A stretch of DNA of 60,980 bases from SVQP01 sp045658965 (GTDB taxonomy: Bacteria; Bacillota; Clostridia; Oscillospirales; CAG-272), in contig JAZOVZ010000026.1 in NCBI GenBank assembly GCA_045658965.1, positions 1 through 60,980 on the forward strand, given 5' to 3'. Of this stretch, positions 23,632-31,578 are shown piece by piece; position 1 is the first letter of the stretch; each line of letters opens with the position of its first letter. The position numbers and the translations under genes are program-made. Under the pieces are notes generated by a model that was not told the origin of the DNA, made no database searches, and was given only the letters and a program-made list of their open reading frames with translations.

Positions 23632-24300
23632 TTAATTGTCTGAAATATCGGTAATGATTAAGGATTCTTTATCAACAAAGACATAGGTATACCCGTTTTG
23701 TTCATCTGTCAGACGAACTACGTAATATGTTCCGTCTTCAACCATATCTTGCACCACAAACTTTTCAGAAAACTGTGCATATGAAAGCGATTGCGATGCG
23801 ACTGTTTGCTTAAGTTCCTCAATTTGGGTTACTGTGTGCTTGAACGCTTTAGGATTATCATAAAACTTTGCATCGGGAGATATTGCATCAAAGGTGTCCT
23901 CTGATGGATCTTGATTTGTTTTGGCTAAATTGTAGGTTCCGTATTCGTCAAAATCCATTATGAGTGTGTCGAATGATGGACCTTGATACCTATAATTCCC
24001 GGAATATAATAGTTCCTGATAATCCAAATCAATAATAGCTCTCCACTTGTATACACGGAAAGATCCTTCCCCCCACTCCATCAAACACTGCTGTTCTGTG
24101 CCATTGGGATGTGATATTTTCACTTCGGAATACCAGCCTTCATTGTGGGGCGCTCCTGAAATCACCGTAATGGTTGTGCCTTCTGCAAAATCGCCTTTAT
24201 AAACTCCCACATGCCTTTGGACAGATGGGGCAGAGCAGGCGGACAATAATAGAGCAAGTAGAATTACTAATGCTATCAATAAGCTTTTGAAAAATTTCAT
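23632..24300 (-). CDS. Lipoprotein of unknown function
   Basis: A 222-aa exported protein: hydrophobic signal peptide ending in lipobox LLSAC (Cys near residue 22), then a soluble part of beta-strand character with no domain I recognise. AGGAGG precedes the ATG. AT-rich. GAACACAGGGGACGGTTCTC repeats lie directly after its stop (23604-23631) and just before its ribosome binding site (24323-24390), so the gene is bracketed by the repeat. Probably an accessory surface protein. Confidence 0.6.
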   Translation of the reverse strand: MKFFKSLLIALVILLALLLSACSAPSVQRHVGVYKGDFAEGTTITVISGAPHNEGWYSEVKISHPNGTEQQCLMEWGEGSFRVYKWRAIIDLDYQELLYSGNYRYQGPSFDTLIMDFDEYGTYNLAKTNQDPSEDTFDAISPDAKFYDNPKAFKHTVTQIEELKQTVASQSLSYAQFSEKFVVQDMVEDGTYYVVRLTDEQNGYTYVFVDKESLIITDISDN

Positions 24301-24322
24301 AATTAACCTCCTATTGGCTCAA

Positions 24323-24390
24323 GAACACAGGGGACGGTTCTCTGTGCACTCGGTTTTAGTTGTTTGTTTTGCCCGAGTTTCGCGCGTCAC
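24323..24390. repeat. GGGGACGGTTCT repeat, copy A (~68 bp)
   Basis: GAACACAGGGGACGGTTCTC, then CTCGGTTTTAG and CGAGTTTCGCGCGTCAC. Nearly identical to copies at 25340-25408 and 25414-25479. Confidence 0.9.
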
Positions 24391-24432
24391 GGGGGCTGGC
24401 TTGCACGCTAACCGTCAAAGGGTTCTGTTACA

Positions 24433-25269
24433 TCAATTGCCATTTAAAATGAACATTTTGATTCCTTCATGGTCAACTACCTTACGCCAACCGCACAAAG
24501 ACAACTCGCCTGTATTTAGATCATATTTGTAGAAGGTAATTACAGAAAAGATGGTAGTTCTACACATAATGTACAGGTTATTATTCTTGACATGCGCTTG
24601 CAAGATGCCCAAGTTGTCAGGATCGATGCTAATCTGTGTCATCAGCACTTGTTTCAACTGTTCAGTGGTGATGACTACGGTGCTATTGTCGTTGGCAGTC
24701 AAGGTCACGGACTCTGCGGTAACCTTTATTGGAGATTTTGAATAACTCGCTGCGATTGCATCTACCTCGGTTGATTCCAAATCAAAATACAGATCATGTG
24801 TGTTGGAATCATAACAAGTGTACAGCTCAGATGTGCTTTCAAAGCAAATAAATCCAGGGGCTTTTACAAAAAAATTATGCGCATTGTCATTGTATTGCGA
24901 TTGAAAGATTTGTTCATGTTCAGAGAATGAGTGATCAGTACGGTAAAGCATTACCGTAGATGTTTGAGAATTTACTACGTAGTAATAAATATTCGAAGCG
25001 TCCACATAGACAAAATCAGCGTTTTCCATTGGAATATCTTGTATGCTAACAGTCTTATTGTGAAAATAAATTTTTTCATCTCCAATAATCGCAATGTTAG
25101 CGTTTTGCTCGGCACCTGCTAAATCATTTAATACAATCTCTTCAATGTCAAAAGCGTTTTTCACCGCTTGATATACCCAAACAGCTCCTCCGATCAGAAT
25201 GGAGAAGCAAACTAAAAAGATACATACAATGGCGGCAACTATGAGAAATACTTTTTTGTGTGGACTCAT
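24433..25269 (-). CDS. Single-pass membrane protein with extracytoplasmic domain
   Basis: A 278-aa protein: short basic N-terminus, one hydrophobic helix (about residues 7-34), then ~240 residues outside the membrane, rich in short beta-strand segments with periodic aromatic and Asp residues that suggest a beta-propeller-like fold (inference only). AAGGAG precedes the ATG at 25269. AT-rich, and part of the repeat-bracketed island. A strong promoter at 25775-25803 points toward it. Confidence 0.55.
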   Translation of the reverse strand: MSPHKKVFLIVAAIVCIFLVCFSILIGGAVWVYQAVKNAFDIEEIVLNDLAGAEQNANIAIIGDEKIYFHNKTVSIQDIPMENADFVYVDASNIYYYVVNSQTSTVMLYRTDHSFSEHEQIFQSQYNDNAHNFFVKAPGFICFESTSELYTCYDSNTHDLYFDLESTEVDAIAASYSKSPIKVTAESVTLTANDNSTVVITTEQLKQVLMTQISIDPDNLGILQAHVKNNNLYIMCRTTIFSVITFYKYDLNTGELSLCGWRKVVDHEGIKMFILNGN

Positions 25270-25303
25270 TTAATTCTTACTCCTTTGCTTTTGATTGTAT
25301 ACG

Positions 25304-25479
25304 AAAGAACACAGGGGACGGTTCTTAGTGATACGAAGTGAACACAGGGGACGGTTCTCTGTGCACTCGGTTTTAGTTGTTCGGTTTGCCCGAGTTTCGC
25401 GCGTCATTGGGGAGCACAGGGGACGGTTCTCTGTGCACTCGGTTTTAGTTGTTCGGTTTGCCCGAGTTTCGCGCGTCAC
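25304..25479. repeat. GGGGACGGTTCT repeats, partial copy plus copies B and C
   Basis: A truncated copy at 25304-25325 is followed by two near-identical ~68-bp copies (25340-25408 and 25414-25479), directly upstream of the 24433-25269 gene. Confidence 0.9.
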
Positions 25480-25480
25480 A

Positions 25481-25654
25481 GGGGACAGTTCTCGGTAACA
25501 CCGCAGGTGTCACGGAGAACCGTCCCCAGTAACACTTGCGCGTTTGAGATCAGCGCGAAAATAGTTAGTTTGTGATGAATAGTGGAAAAGTCAGTGTTAC
25601 CGGGGACGGTTCTTTGTGATACGAAGTATTACCAAGAACTGTCCCCTGTGACAC
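25481..25654. repeat. Two inverted-repeat (REP-like) hairpins
   Basis: 25481-25502 pairs with 25506-25527 (22 bp, three mismatches, loop GCA). 25594-25622 pairs with 25626-25654 (29 bp, five mismatches, loop GAA). Both carry the GGGGACGGTTCT core of the ~68-bp repeats and lie next to a RAYT transposase remnant. Confidence 0.85.
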
Positions 25655-25662
25655 GCATCCTT

Positions 25663-25776
25663 TTACACGTTTCTCACAATCCCAAAGCTCACGCCCGTCA
25701 AGCGGCTGATCTGCCGAATTGACAAGCCCTCTTGCTGAACACACGCGCGCGAAAATTCATGGTGCGTTTTTTTCAT
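25663..25776 (-). pseudogene. C-terminal remnant of a REP-associated (RAYT, Y1) transposase
   Basis: The 37 codons read MKKTHHEFSRACVQQ, then QISRLTGVSFGIVRNV and a stop. This is the helix-turn-helix tail of IS200-like REP-associated tyrosine transposases; the catalytic HUH and Tyr parts are missing. The ATG overlaps the -10 box of the promoter at 25775-25803 and has no room for a ribosome binding site, so translation from it is unlikely. These transposases normally mobilise flanking REP palindromes, matching the adjacent repeats. Confidence 0.75.
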
Positions 25777-25803
25777 TATATCATGCCGAGATAAATTTGT
25801 CAA
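25775..25803 (-). promoter_or_regulatory. Perfect sigma-A promoter heading the accessory island
   Basis: Minus strand: TTGACA (25798-25803), 17 bases, TATAAT (25775-25780). It reads through the transposase remnant and repeats toward the genes at 25269, 24300 and 23578. Confidence 0.88.
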
Positions 25804-25939
25804 GAAATGCATTTTCGCGGCACTCCAATGCCCCATCACCTATATAGATGCATTTTTTTCAAAAAAGTTCCGCTTTTTTTGAAAAAAATAAAATTTTTTT
25901 GAAAAATCTTTTTCGGCGGGGATTTTCCCATCATGTATA

Positions 25940-25967
25940 TTGCAAAAATCGGGATTTATGATATAAT
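25940..25967 (+). promoter_or_regulatory. Promoter of the SDR-AlkD-GNAT operon
   Basis: TTGCAA (25940-25945), 16 bases, TATAAT (25962-25967). Confidence 0.8.
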
Positions 25968-25992
25968 GAAAGAAACGAAAGGGGGCGAGGCT

Positions 25993-26889
25993 ATGACGAC
26001 ACGGGCATGGATCAAAAAGCATGCATCGTCGCTCGCAGGCAAGAGCGTTGCCATCTCGGGCTCAACGGGTGGACTTGGAGGGGCGATTTGCGCGCATATG
26101 GCGGCATTGGGCGTGGAGCAGTTGATACTGCTTGACCGAAACATAAGCAAGGCAGAGGCGCTCCGAAGTGCGCTCAAGGCAGACCGTCCCGATCTGCGCG
26201 TGTTGGTCATTCCAATGGATCTTGCCGACATGCACAGCGTGGAAAATGCCGCAAAAGCACTTGAAACGCAGCCTCTTGACGCGCTGATCCTTAACGCGGG
26301 TGCGTATGCCGTGCCGCGCTTTATCACCTCGTCCGGGTACGACAACGTGTTTCAGATCAATTTTGCCGCACCCTATTATCTTGTGCGCCGTCTTGCGCCG
26401 CACCTTGCCGGGGGAGGGGGCAGGGTAGTCATAGTGGGCAGCATTGCGCACAACTATTCCAAAACCGATCCCGATGATGTGGACTTCCGCACGCGCAAAA
26501 AAGCGTCGCTGGTGTACGGCAACGCAAAGCGGTATTTGATGTTTGCAGCTCCCGAGGCGGCAGAGCGGGCGGGGCTGGAGCTTGCCGTCACGCACCCCGG
26601 CATTGCGGTCACGGGTATCACCGCGCATTACCCAAAATGGCTGTACGCGCTGATCAAATATCCCATGAAGGTCATTTTCATGAAGCCGCACCGCGCGTCG
26701 CTGTCAATTCTGCGCGGGCTGTTTGAAACGCCGCCCAAGGGCTATTGGATCGGTCCGCGCGTCTTTGACGTGTGGGGCTTGCCGCGCACGTCGCGCCTGC
26801 ATACCTGCGACGCGCGGGAAAAAGCCTTTATCTGCGCCAAGGCAGAGCGCATTTATCAAGATCTGTGCGACAAGGAGAGCAGAGCATGA
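25993..26889 (+). CDS. Short-chain dehydrogenase/reductase (SDR)
   Basis: A 298-aa NAD(P)-dependent oxidoreductase. The cofactor loop is GSTGGLGGAI; the family NAG triplet is in LILNAGAYA; the active-site Tyr is in YGNAKRYL (YxxxK) after the Ser in IVGSIAHN. The C-terminal ~80 residues are longer and more basic than in small SDRs, resembling the retinol-dehydrogenase-like group. The start at 25993 follows AAAGGGGG and lies after the promoter. It overlaps the next gene by ATGA. The substrate is unknown. Confidence 0.88.
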   Translation: MTTRAWIKKHASSLAGKSVAISGSTGGLGGAICAHMAALGVEQLILLDRNISKAEALRSALKADRPDLRVLVIPMDLADMHSVENAAKALETQPLDALILNAGAYAVPRFITSSGYDNVFQINFAAPYYLVRRLAPHLAGGGGRVVIVGSIAHNYSKTDPDDVDFRTRKKASLVYGNAKRYLMFAAPEAAERAGLELAVTHPGIAVTGITAHYPKWLYALIKYPMKVIFMKPHRASLSILRGLFETPPKGYWIGPRVFDVWGLPRTSRLHTCDAREKAFICAKAERIYQDLCDKESRA

Positions 26890-27563
26890 CCGACGTACAA
26901 AGAGAACTTTTTGCCATGCAAGAGGTGGCATACGGTGATTTTGCAGCCAAGCTTTTGCCCACGTTGCCGCGCGAAGCGGTGATTGGCGTGCGCTTGCCGC
27001 TTTTGCATCAGTATGCAAAGCGCATCAAGGGCACGGAGCAGGCAGCGCGGTTTATGCAGGACCTGCCGCATACGTATTTGGAGGAAAACCACCTGCACGC
27101 ATATCTGATCTCGCAGATGCGCGACCCGCAGGCTTGCTTTGCCGCGCTGGATGCATTTCTGCCTTACGTGGATAACTGGTCGGTATGCGACTCGCTGCGC
27201 CCCAAGGCCTTGACCAAGGACAGGAGTGAGACGATGGCGCATATCCGTCACTATCTGCAAAGCGAGCACCCTTATACGGTGCGATTTGGTATTGAGATGC
27301 TGATGGTGTATTTTTTGGACGAGCACTTTTTGCCCGACCATCTTGCGCTCGTTGCATGCGTGCAAAGCGAAGAATACTACGTCAATATGATGATCGCGTG
27401 GTATTTTGCCACCGCGCTTGCAAAGCAGTGGGACCGGGCGCTGCCGTATCTGAGAGAGCGCAGACTACCCGCATGGGTGCACCGCAAGACCATACAAAAG
27501 GCGGTGGAGAGCTATCGCATTACCGCAGAGCAAAAGGACTGTTTGCGCGATTTGCGACAATAA
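26886..27563 (+). CDS. AlkD-like DNA alkylation repair protein
   Basis: A 225-aa all-helical protein of the AlkC/AlkD HEAT-repeat family, DNA glycosylases that remove alkylated purines. Recognisable segments are GVRLPLLHQYAKRIKG, YLEENHLHAYLI, DNWSVCDSLRPK and VRFGIEMLMVYFLD. The start overlaps the SDR stop (ATGA), so the two are translationally coupled. A GNAT acetyltransferase follows 12 bases later. Confidence 0.85.
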   Translation: MTDVQRELFAMQEVAYGDFAAKLLPTLPREAVIGVRLPLLHQYAKRIKGTEQAARFMQDLPHTYLEENHLHAYLISQMRDPQACFAALDAFLPYVDNWSVCDSLRPKALTKDRSETMAHIRHYLQSEHPYTVRFGIEMLMVYFLDEHFLPDHLALVACVQSEEYYVNMMIAWYFATALAKQWDRALPYLRERRLPAWVHRKTIQKAVESYRITAEQKDCLRDLRQ

Positions 27564-27575
27564 AAGGAGAAGAAA

Positions 27576-28031
27576 GTGGACTATCAAATCATACGACTGA
27601 TCGACAGCCCCGATCTGAAAGAGAACATGGCAAATTGGTTTTGTCAAAAATGGGGAGTGCCGCTTGACGCATACAGGGAGAGCATGACGCAGGCACTTGG
27701 TGGCGGCGCAGTGCCCGCGTGGTACGTGGCAATGGCGGGTGAGCGCATGATCGGCGGTCTTGGCGTGATAGAGAACGATTTTCACAACCGCCCCGATCTG
27801 ACGCCAAACGTTTGCGCGGTGTATATTGAGCCCGATTTCCGCAAGCAGGGCATTGCGGGCGCGCTTTTGGATTTTGTTTGCCGCGACATGCAAGCGCACG
27901 GGATCGACACGCTGTATCTGCTGACCGATCACGATTCGTTTTACGAGCGTTACGGCTGGGAGTTTTATTGCTATGCCATGAGCGACGGGGAAGAGCAGCC
28001 GAGTAGAATGTACGTGCACAGACAATCATAA
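27576..28031 (+). CDS. GNAT-family N-acetyltransferase
   Basis: A 151-aa acetyl-CoA-dependent acyltransferase, GTG start after AAGGAG. The CoA-binding motif is visible as YIEPDFRKQGIAGALL (R/Q-x-x-G-x-G/A type), with VAMAGERMIGGLGV before it and DSFYERYGWEF near the end. The acceptor substrate is unknown. Third gene of the SDR-AlkD-GNAT run. Confidence 0.9.
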   Translation: MDYQIIRLIDSPDLKENMANWFCQKWGVPLDAYRESMTQALGGGAVPAWYVAMAGERMIGGLGVIENDFHNRPDLTPNVCAVYIEPDFRKQGIAGALLDFVCRDMQAHGIDTLYLLTDHDSFYERYGWEFYCYAMSDGEEQPSRMYVHRQS

Positions 28032-28033
28032 TC

Positions 28034-28074
28034 AAAAAAGAGGCTGAGTCAACTCAAGTTGACCCAGCCTCTTT
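28034..28074. terminator. Bidirectional terminator
   Basis: AAAAAGAGGCTG/CAGCCTCTTT stem with an inner GTCAAC/GTTGAC part. It serves the GNAT gene and the convergent minus-strand operon. Confidence 0.85.
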
Positions 28075-28082
28075 CACAAATA

Positions 28083-28256
28083 TTAGTGCATGTGGAAGCT
28101 TTCCATGAAGTACATAATGGTCATGGTGACAGTGCCCAGTACCATCAGTGCTGCAAGCGCGCCTGCGATGATTCTTGCGACCATCTTTCCGCTGAGCTTG
28201 AAGGATACCTCCTCGCCCTGGGCGTTCTTGTTGTTCTTTTTCTTGTTCTTGCTCAT
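28083..28256 (-). CDS. Small single-pass membrane protein (57 aa)
   Basis: A hydrophilic, Lys/Asn-rich N-terminus (MSKNKKKNNKN) is followed by one hydrophobic segment (about residues 30-52) and FHMH at the end. AAGGA precedes the ATG at 28256. It starts 21 bases after the parC-like stop on the same strand, so it is probably the last gene of that long transcript. The family is not recognised. Confidence 0.6.
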   Translation of the reverse strand: MSKNKKKNNKNAQGEEVSFKLSGKMVARIIAGALAALMVLGTVTMTIMYFMESFHMH

Positions 28257-28277
28257 GATTGTATATCCTTTCAAAAA

Positions 28278-30491
28278 TTAATCAATTTTGAGTTGCTCGC
28301 CCACGATCGGCACGCCGGTTGCGGGAATCTTGGTTTTTTTGTATCCCTTGGTGTCCTCAACGTCAACCTGTACGGCTGTCACGGTCTGACCCTTCTTAAG
28401 CGTCATCAGCGTGACACCCGAGGAGGTACGAGTATTCTTTTGGGGAATGAGGGCGGTTTTGATCACGATCGCACGGTTGTCCGACGAGATCAGCATGATG
28501 TCACGCGGCTTTTTGTCGGTGTCATCCAAAATGGCAACGATGGGAGATGCGTCGGAGTATGCACTGGTCAGCTTGCGGCGCACCGCCTTGGTCTCGTAAG
28601 CCGAAACGGGCACGCGTACACCCTTGCCGTTTTCAAAAATGAATACCATATTCATGCCCTCGGGATAGCCCTGCTGCGTGGTAACGTACAGCGGTTTTTC
28701 ACCTGCGTCCATGCCAAGCTTTGCGGGCACGAAATCACCGAGCAGCGACGCCTTGGTGGTTTCAAAGTCGTCGATCTTGCATCTGAATACCTTGCACTTG
28801 TCTGTAAAGAAGGTCAGCTCGTCAGCGTTGTCCGCGTTAAAGGCAGTCAAGAGGCTGTCGCCCTCCTTGAATTTCTGCTCGTCGTTACCCTGCAGGGAAC
28901 GCAGGGTGATCTTTTTGAGATATCCTTCCTTGGAAAGCACCACGTAAACGGGGTAGGATTCCACCTTGGGCTCTTCAAATACGGGTACGTTGTCAACCTG
29001 AATGATCTGCGTCTTTCTGGGCTGACCGTACTTTTTCTTAATGTCGTTGAGCTGGTTGGCAATATACGCCTTGATCTTGAACTCGTCACCCAGCAACTCC
29101 TCCAGATGCTCGATCTCGCGCTTGAGATCCTCGATTTCGGCGATCTTGTTGAGGATATACTGTCTGTTGAGGTTACGCAGCTTGATGTTGGCAATGTATT
29201 CCGCCTGGATTTCGTCAATGGTAAAGCCTTCCATCAAGTTGGGAATGACCTGCTCTTCCTTTTCGGTACGGCGGATGATGCGGATCGCCTTGTCGATGTC
29301 CAAGAGGATCTTACCAAGAGCCAGCAAAAGGTGCAGCTGCGCTTTCTTTTCGCCCAGCTCGTAGGTCAGCTCGCGGCGCACGCAAACGGTACGGAACTTG
29401 ATCCATTCTGTCAGCAGCTCGGCAATGCCAAGCTGTCTGGGAGAGCCGTTGATCAGCACGTTGAAGTTGCACTTGAAGCTGTCCTCTAAAGGGGTGAGCT
29501 TGAAAAGACGCGCCATGAGCTTGTCGGGGTCTGTGCCCTTACGGATATCAATGGTCAGCTTAAAGCCCGAGAGGTCGATCTCGTCGCGGAAATCGGTGAT
29601 CTCCTTGACCTTGCCCGACTTGACCAGCTCTGCGATCTTGTCCATGATCTGCTCGATGGTGGTGGAGTAGGGGATCTGCAGAATATCAATGCAGTTGTTG
29701 ACCTTATCGTAAGAGTAGCGCGAGCGGATGCGGAACGAGCCCTGACCGGTCTCGTAAATGCTCTTGAATTGCTCTGCGTCGTAAATGATCTGACCACCGC
29801 CCGAGAAGTCGGGGGCTTTGATGATCTCCATCAGCTTTTCTGTCGGCAAATTGGGCTTTTTTAAGAGCGCAATGGTACCGTCACAGATCTCGGCTAAGTT
29901 GAAAGAGCAGATATTGGACGCCATACCAACCGCGATACCCATATTGGGCGTGACCAGCACGTTGGGGAAGGTGGTGGGGAACAGCACTGGCTCCTTGAGC
30001 GTGCCGTCGTAGTTGTCCACCATGTCCACAGCATCCTTGGAAATGCCCGAGAACAGCTCGTTACAGAAGGTGTCCAGCTTGACCTCGGTGTAACGTGACG
30101 CCGCGTACTTCATGTCCGAGGAATACTGCTTACCGAACGAACCCTTGGAGTCAATAAAGGGGTGCAGGAGTGCCTCGTAGCCGCGCGTCAGTCGTACCAT
30201 GGTTTCGTAAACCGCTGCGTCGCCGTGCGGGTTGAGCGTCAGCGTACGACCCACGACGTTGGTACTCTTGGTTCGACCGCCCGTCAGAAGCCCCATCTTA
30301 TACATGGTATAGAGCAGCTTTCTGTGCGCGGGCTTGAAGCCGTCGATCTCGGGAATGGCACGCGAGATAATGACACTCATAACGTACGGCATGTAGTTTT
30401 TCTCGATGGTATCGGTGATCAACTGCGGACGTATGGGCGCATATTCAATTTTTTCAACCGCTTTTTTGTCTTTGGTCGTCTTTTTTGCCAT
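28278..30491 (-). CDS. parC: Type II topoisomerase subunit A, ParC-like
   Basis: DNA-cleaving subunit of topoisomerase IV or gyrase, 737 aa. The catalytic Tyr is Y134 in AASRYTEVKL, and the DNA-gate segment NPHGDAAVYETMVRL precedes it. A coiled-coil region (LNRQYILNKIAEIEDLKREIEHLEELL) and a beta-propeller C-terminus follow. I see no GyrA box (QRRGGKG type), which favours a ParC-like role. It is shorter than most GyrA proteins, and its ATPase partner (parE/gyrB) is not adjacent. Last large gene of the 36.4-28.1 kb run. Confidence 0.85.
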   Translation of the reverse strand: MAKKTTKDKKAVEKIEYAPIRPQLITDTIEKNYMPYVMSVIISRAIPEIDGFKPAHRKLLYTMYKMGLLTGGRTKSTNVVGRTLTLNPHGDAAVYETMVRLTRGYEALLHPFIDSKGSFGKQYSSDMKYAASRYTEVKLDTFCNELFSGISKDAVDMVDNYDGTLKEPVLFPTTFPNVLVTPNMGIAVGMASNICSFNLAEICDGTIALLKKPNLPTEKLMEIIKAPDFSGGGQIIYDAEQFKSIYETGQGSFRIRSRYSYDKVNNCIDILQIPYSTTIEQIMDKIAELVKSGKVKEITDFRDEIDLSGFKLTIDIRKGTDPDKLMARLFKLTPLEDSFKCNFNVLINGSPRQLGIAELLTEWIKFRTVCVRRELTYELGEKKAQLHLLLALGKILLDIDKAIRIIRRTEKEEQVIPNLMEGFTIDEIQAEYIANIKLRNLNRQYILNKIAEIEDLKREIEHLEELLGDEFKIKAYIANQLNDIKKKYGQPRKTQIIQVDNVPVFEEPKVESYPVYVVLSKEGYLKKITLRSLQGNDEQKFKEGDSLLTAFNADNADELTFFTDKCKVFRCKIDDFETTKASLLGDFVPAKLGMDAGEKPLYVTTQQGYPEGMNMVFIFENGKGVRVPVSAYETKAVRRKLTSAYSDASPIVAILDDTDKKPRDIMLISSDNRAIVIKTALIPQKNTRTSSGVTLMTLKKGQTVTAVQVDVEDTKGYKKTKIPATGVPIVGEQLKID

Positions 30492-30509
30492 AAAATCTAT
30501 ATTCCTTAC

Positions 30510-31559
30510 TTAAATTTTCAAAACCGTATGTGCAGCCGCACGGATCATGCGGTTATACAGCGCAAGTCCCAGCCCTTGCATGGGGGGCAGATGTGCGTAA
30601 ATGATCTCTGAGTCGGTTGCGTCCGCCTTTCGCAATGCGGCAAACAGACGCTTTGCCTGCGTGGCAAGATCTTCGCGCGCTCCCACGGGGATGAGCGTGC
30701 CGCCCGAAAGGGCTAGGGTCTCCTCATCGTAACACAGCACGCAGCACTTTTTTGCAGCCTGCTCGGCGCGCAGAAACGCCAGTACCGTGTCATCGTCACC
30801 ATCCAACAGCACCAAAGGAGCCGTTGGCGCGTAATGCCTGTATTTCATACCGGGAGAGAGCGGACGCTCGTTTTCTGCAAGCTTTTCTGCCACCGCAGGT
30901 GCAATATCCACGCGCGGGCACACGCAGCAAAGCGCGTCGTGCGTGATGGCACCGGGGCGCAGCAGCACAAGATAAGGCTCGCCATGCTCGTCCTGCATGA
31001 TCTTGACGATGGTGGATTCAAGACCGATCTCGCATTCACCGCCGTCAATGATGACGTCCACCTTGCCGTCCAGGTCTTGCACCACGTGATGCGCATCGGT
31101 AGGCGAGGGCTTGCCCGAAATGTTTGCACTGGGGGCTGCTACGCACGTACCCGCTGCGCGGATGAGTGCGCGCGCCACGGGATGCGAGGGGCAGCGCACC
31201 GCCACCGAGTCCAGACCACCCGTCACAGACGAGGGCACGTTATCGCGCTTGGGCATGATAACGGTCAAGGGACCGGGCATGAAAGCCTTTGCCAGCGCAA
31301 AATACAGCTCTGTGGTGTATGCGTATTTGTCAGCATCCTCGGGGTCCGCGACGTGGATGATCAAAGGGTTATCCGAGGGGCGTCCCTTTGCGGCGTAGAT
31401 ATCCGCAGCGGCTTGTGGACTCGTGCCGTCACCGCCAAGTCCGTAGACCGTTTCGGTGGGAAACACCACAAGCCCGCCCGAGCGCAGAACGCGCCCTGCG
31501 GTACGCAGCTGCTCCTGCGCCGTTTGCGGATCGTGTATGGTAAATACTTGCGTTTTCAA
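30510..31559 (-). CDS. tsaC: L-threonylcarbamoyladenylate synthase (Sua5/YwlC type)
   Basis: Makes threonylcarbamoyl-AMP from threonine, bicarbonate and ATP, the first step of t6A synthesis at tRNA position 37. The N-terminal YrdC domain (GGLVVFPTETVYGLGGD, KGRPSDNPLIIH, SANISGKPSPT) is followed by the extra ~130-residue Sua5 domain, giving 349 aa. A TTG start at 31559 with AGAGG six bases upstream is preferred; an ATG at 31604 would overlap prfA by 26 bases. It sits between prfA and the parC-like gene. Confidence 0.92.
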   Translation of the reverse strand: MKTQVFTIHDPQTAQEQLRTAGRVLRSGGLVVFPTETVYGLGGDGTSPQAAADIYAAKGRPSDNPLIIHVADPEDADKYAYTTELYFALAKAFMPGPLTVIMPKRDNVPSSVTGGLDSVAVRCPSHPVARALIRAAGTCVAAPSANISGKPSPTDAHHVVQDLDGKVDVIIDGGECEIGLESTIVKIMQDEHGEPYLVLLRPGAITHDALCCVCPRVDIAPAVAEKLAENERPLSPGMKYRHYAPTAPLVLLDGDDDTVLAFLRAEQAAKKCCVLCYDEETLALSGGTLIPVGAREDLATQAKRLFAALRKADATDSEIIYAHLPPMQGLGLALYNRMIRAAAHTVLKI

Positions 31560-31578
31560 GATATACCTCTTAAAGTGG

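Noticed and set aside
25663..25776. A functional 37-aa protein
   Set aside because: The sequence is recognisable as the tail of a RAYT transposase, and its ATG is fused to a -10 box with no ribosome binding site.
26062..26691. A 209-codon open frame antisense to the SDR gene
   Set aside because: The plus strand encodes a full SDR with YxxxK and cofactor loop; the antisense frame has no start context.
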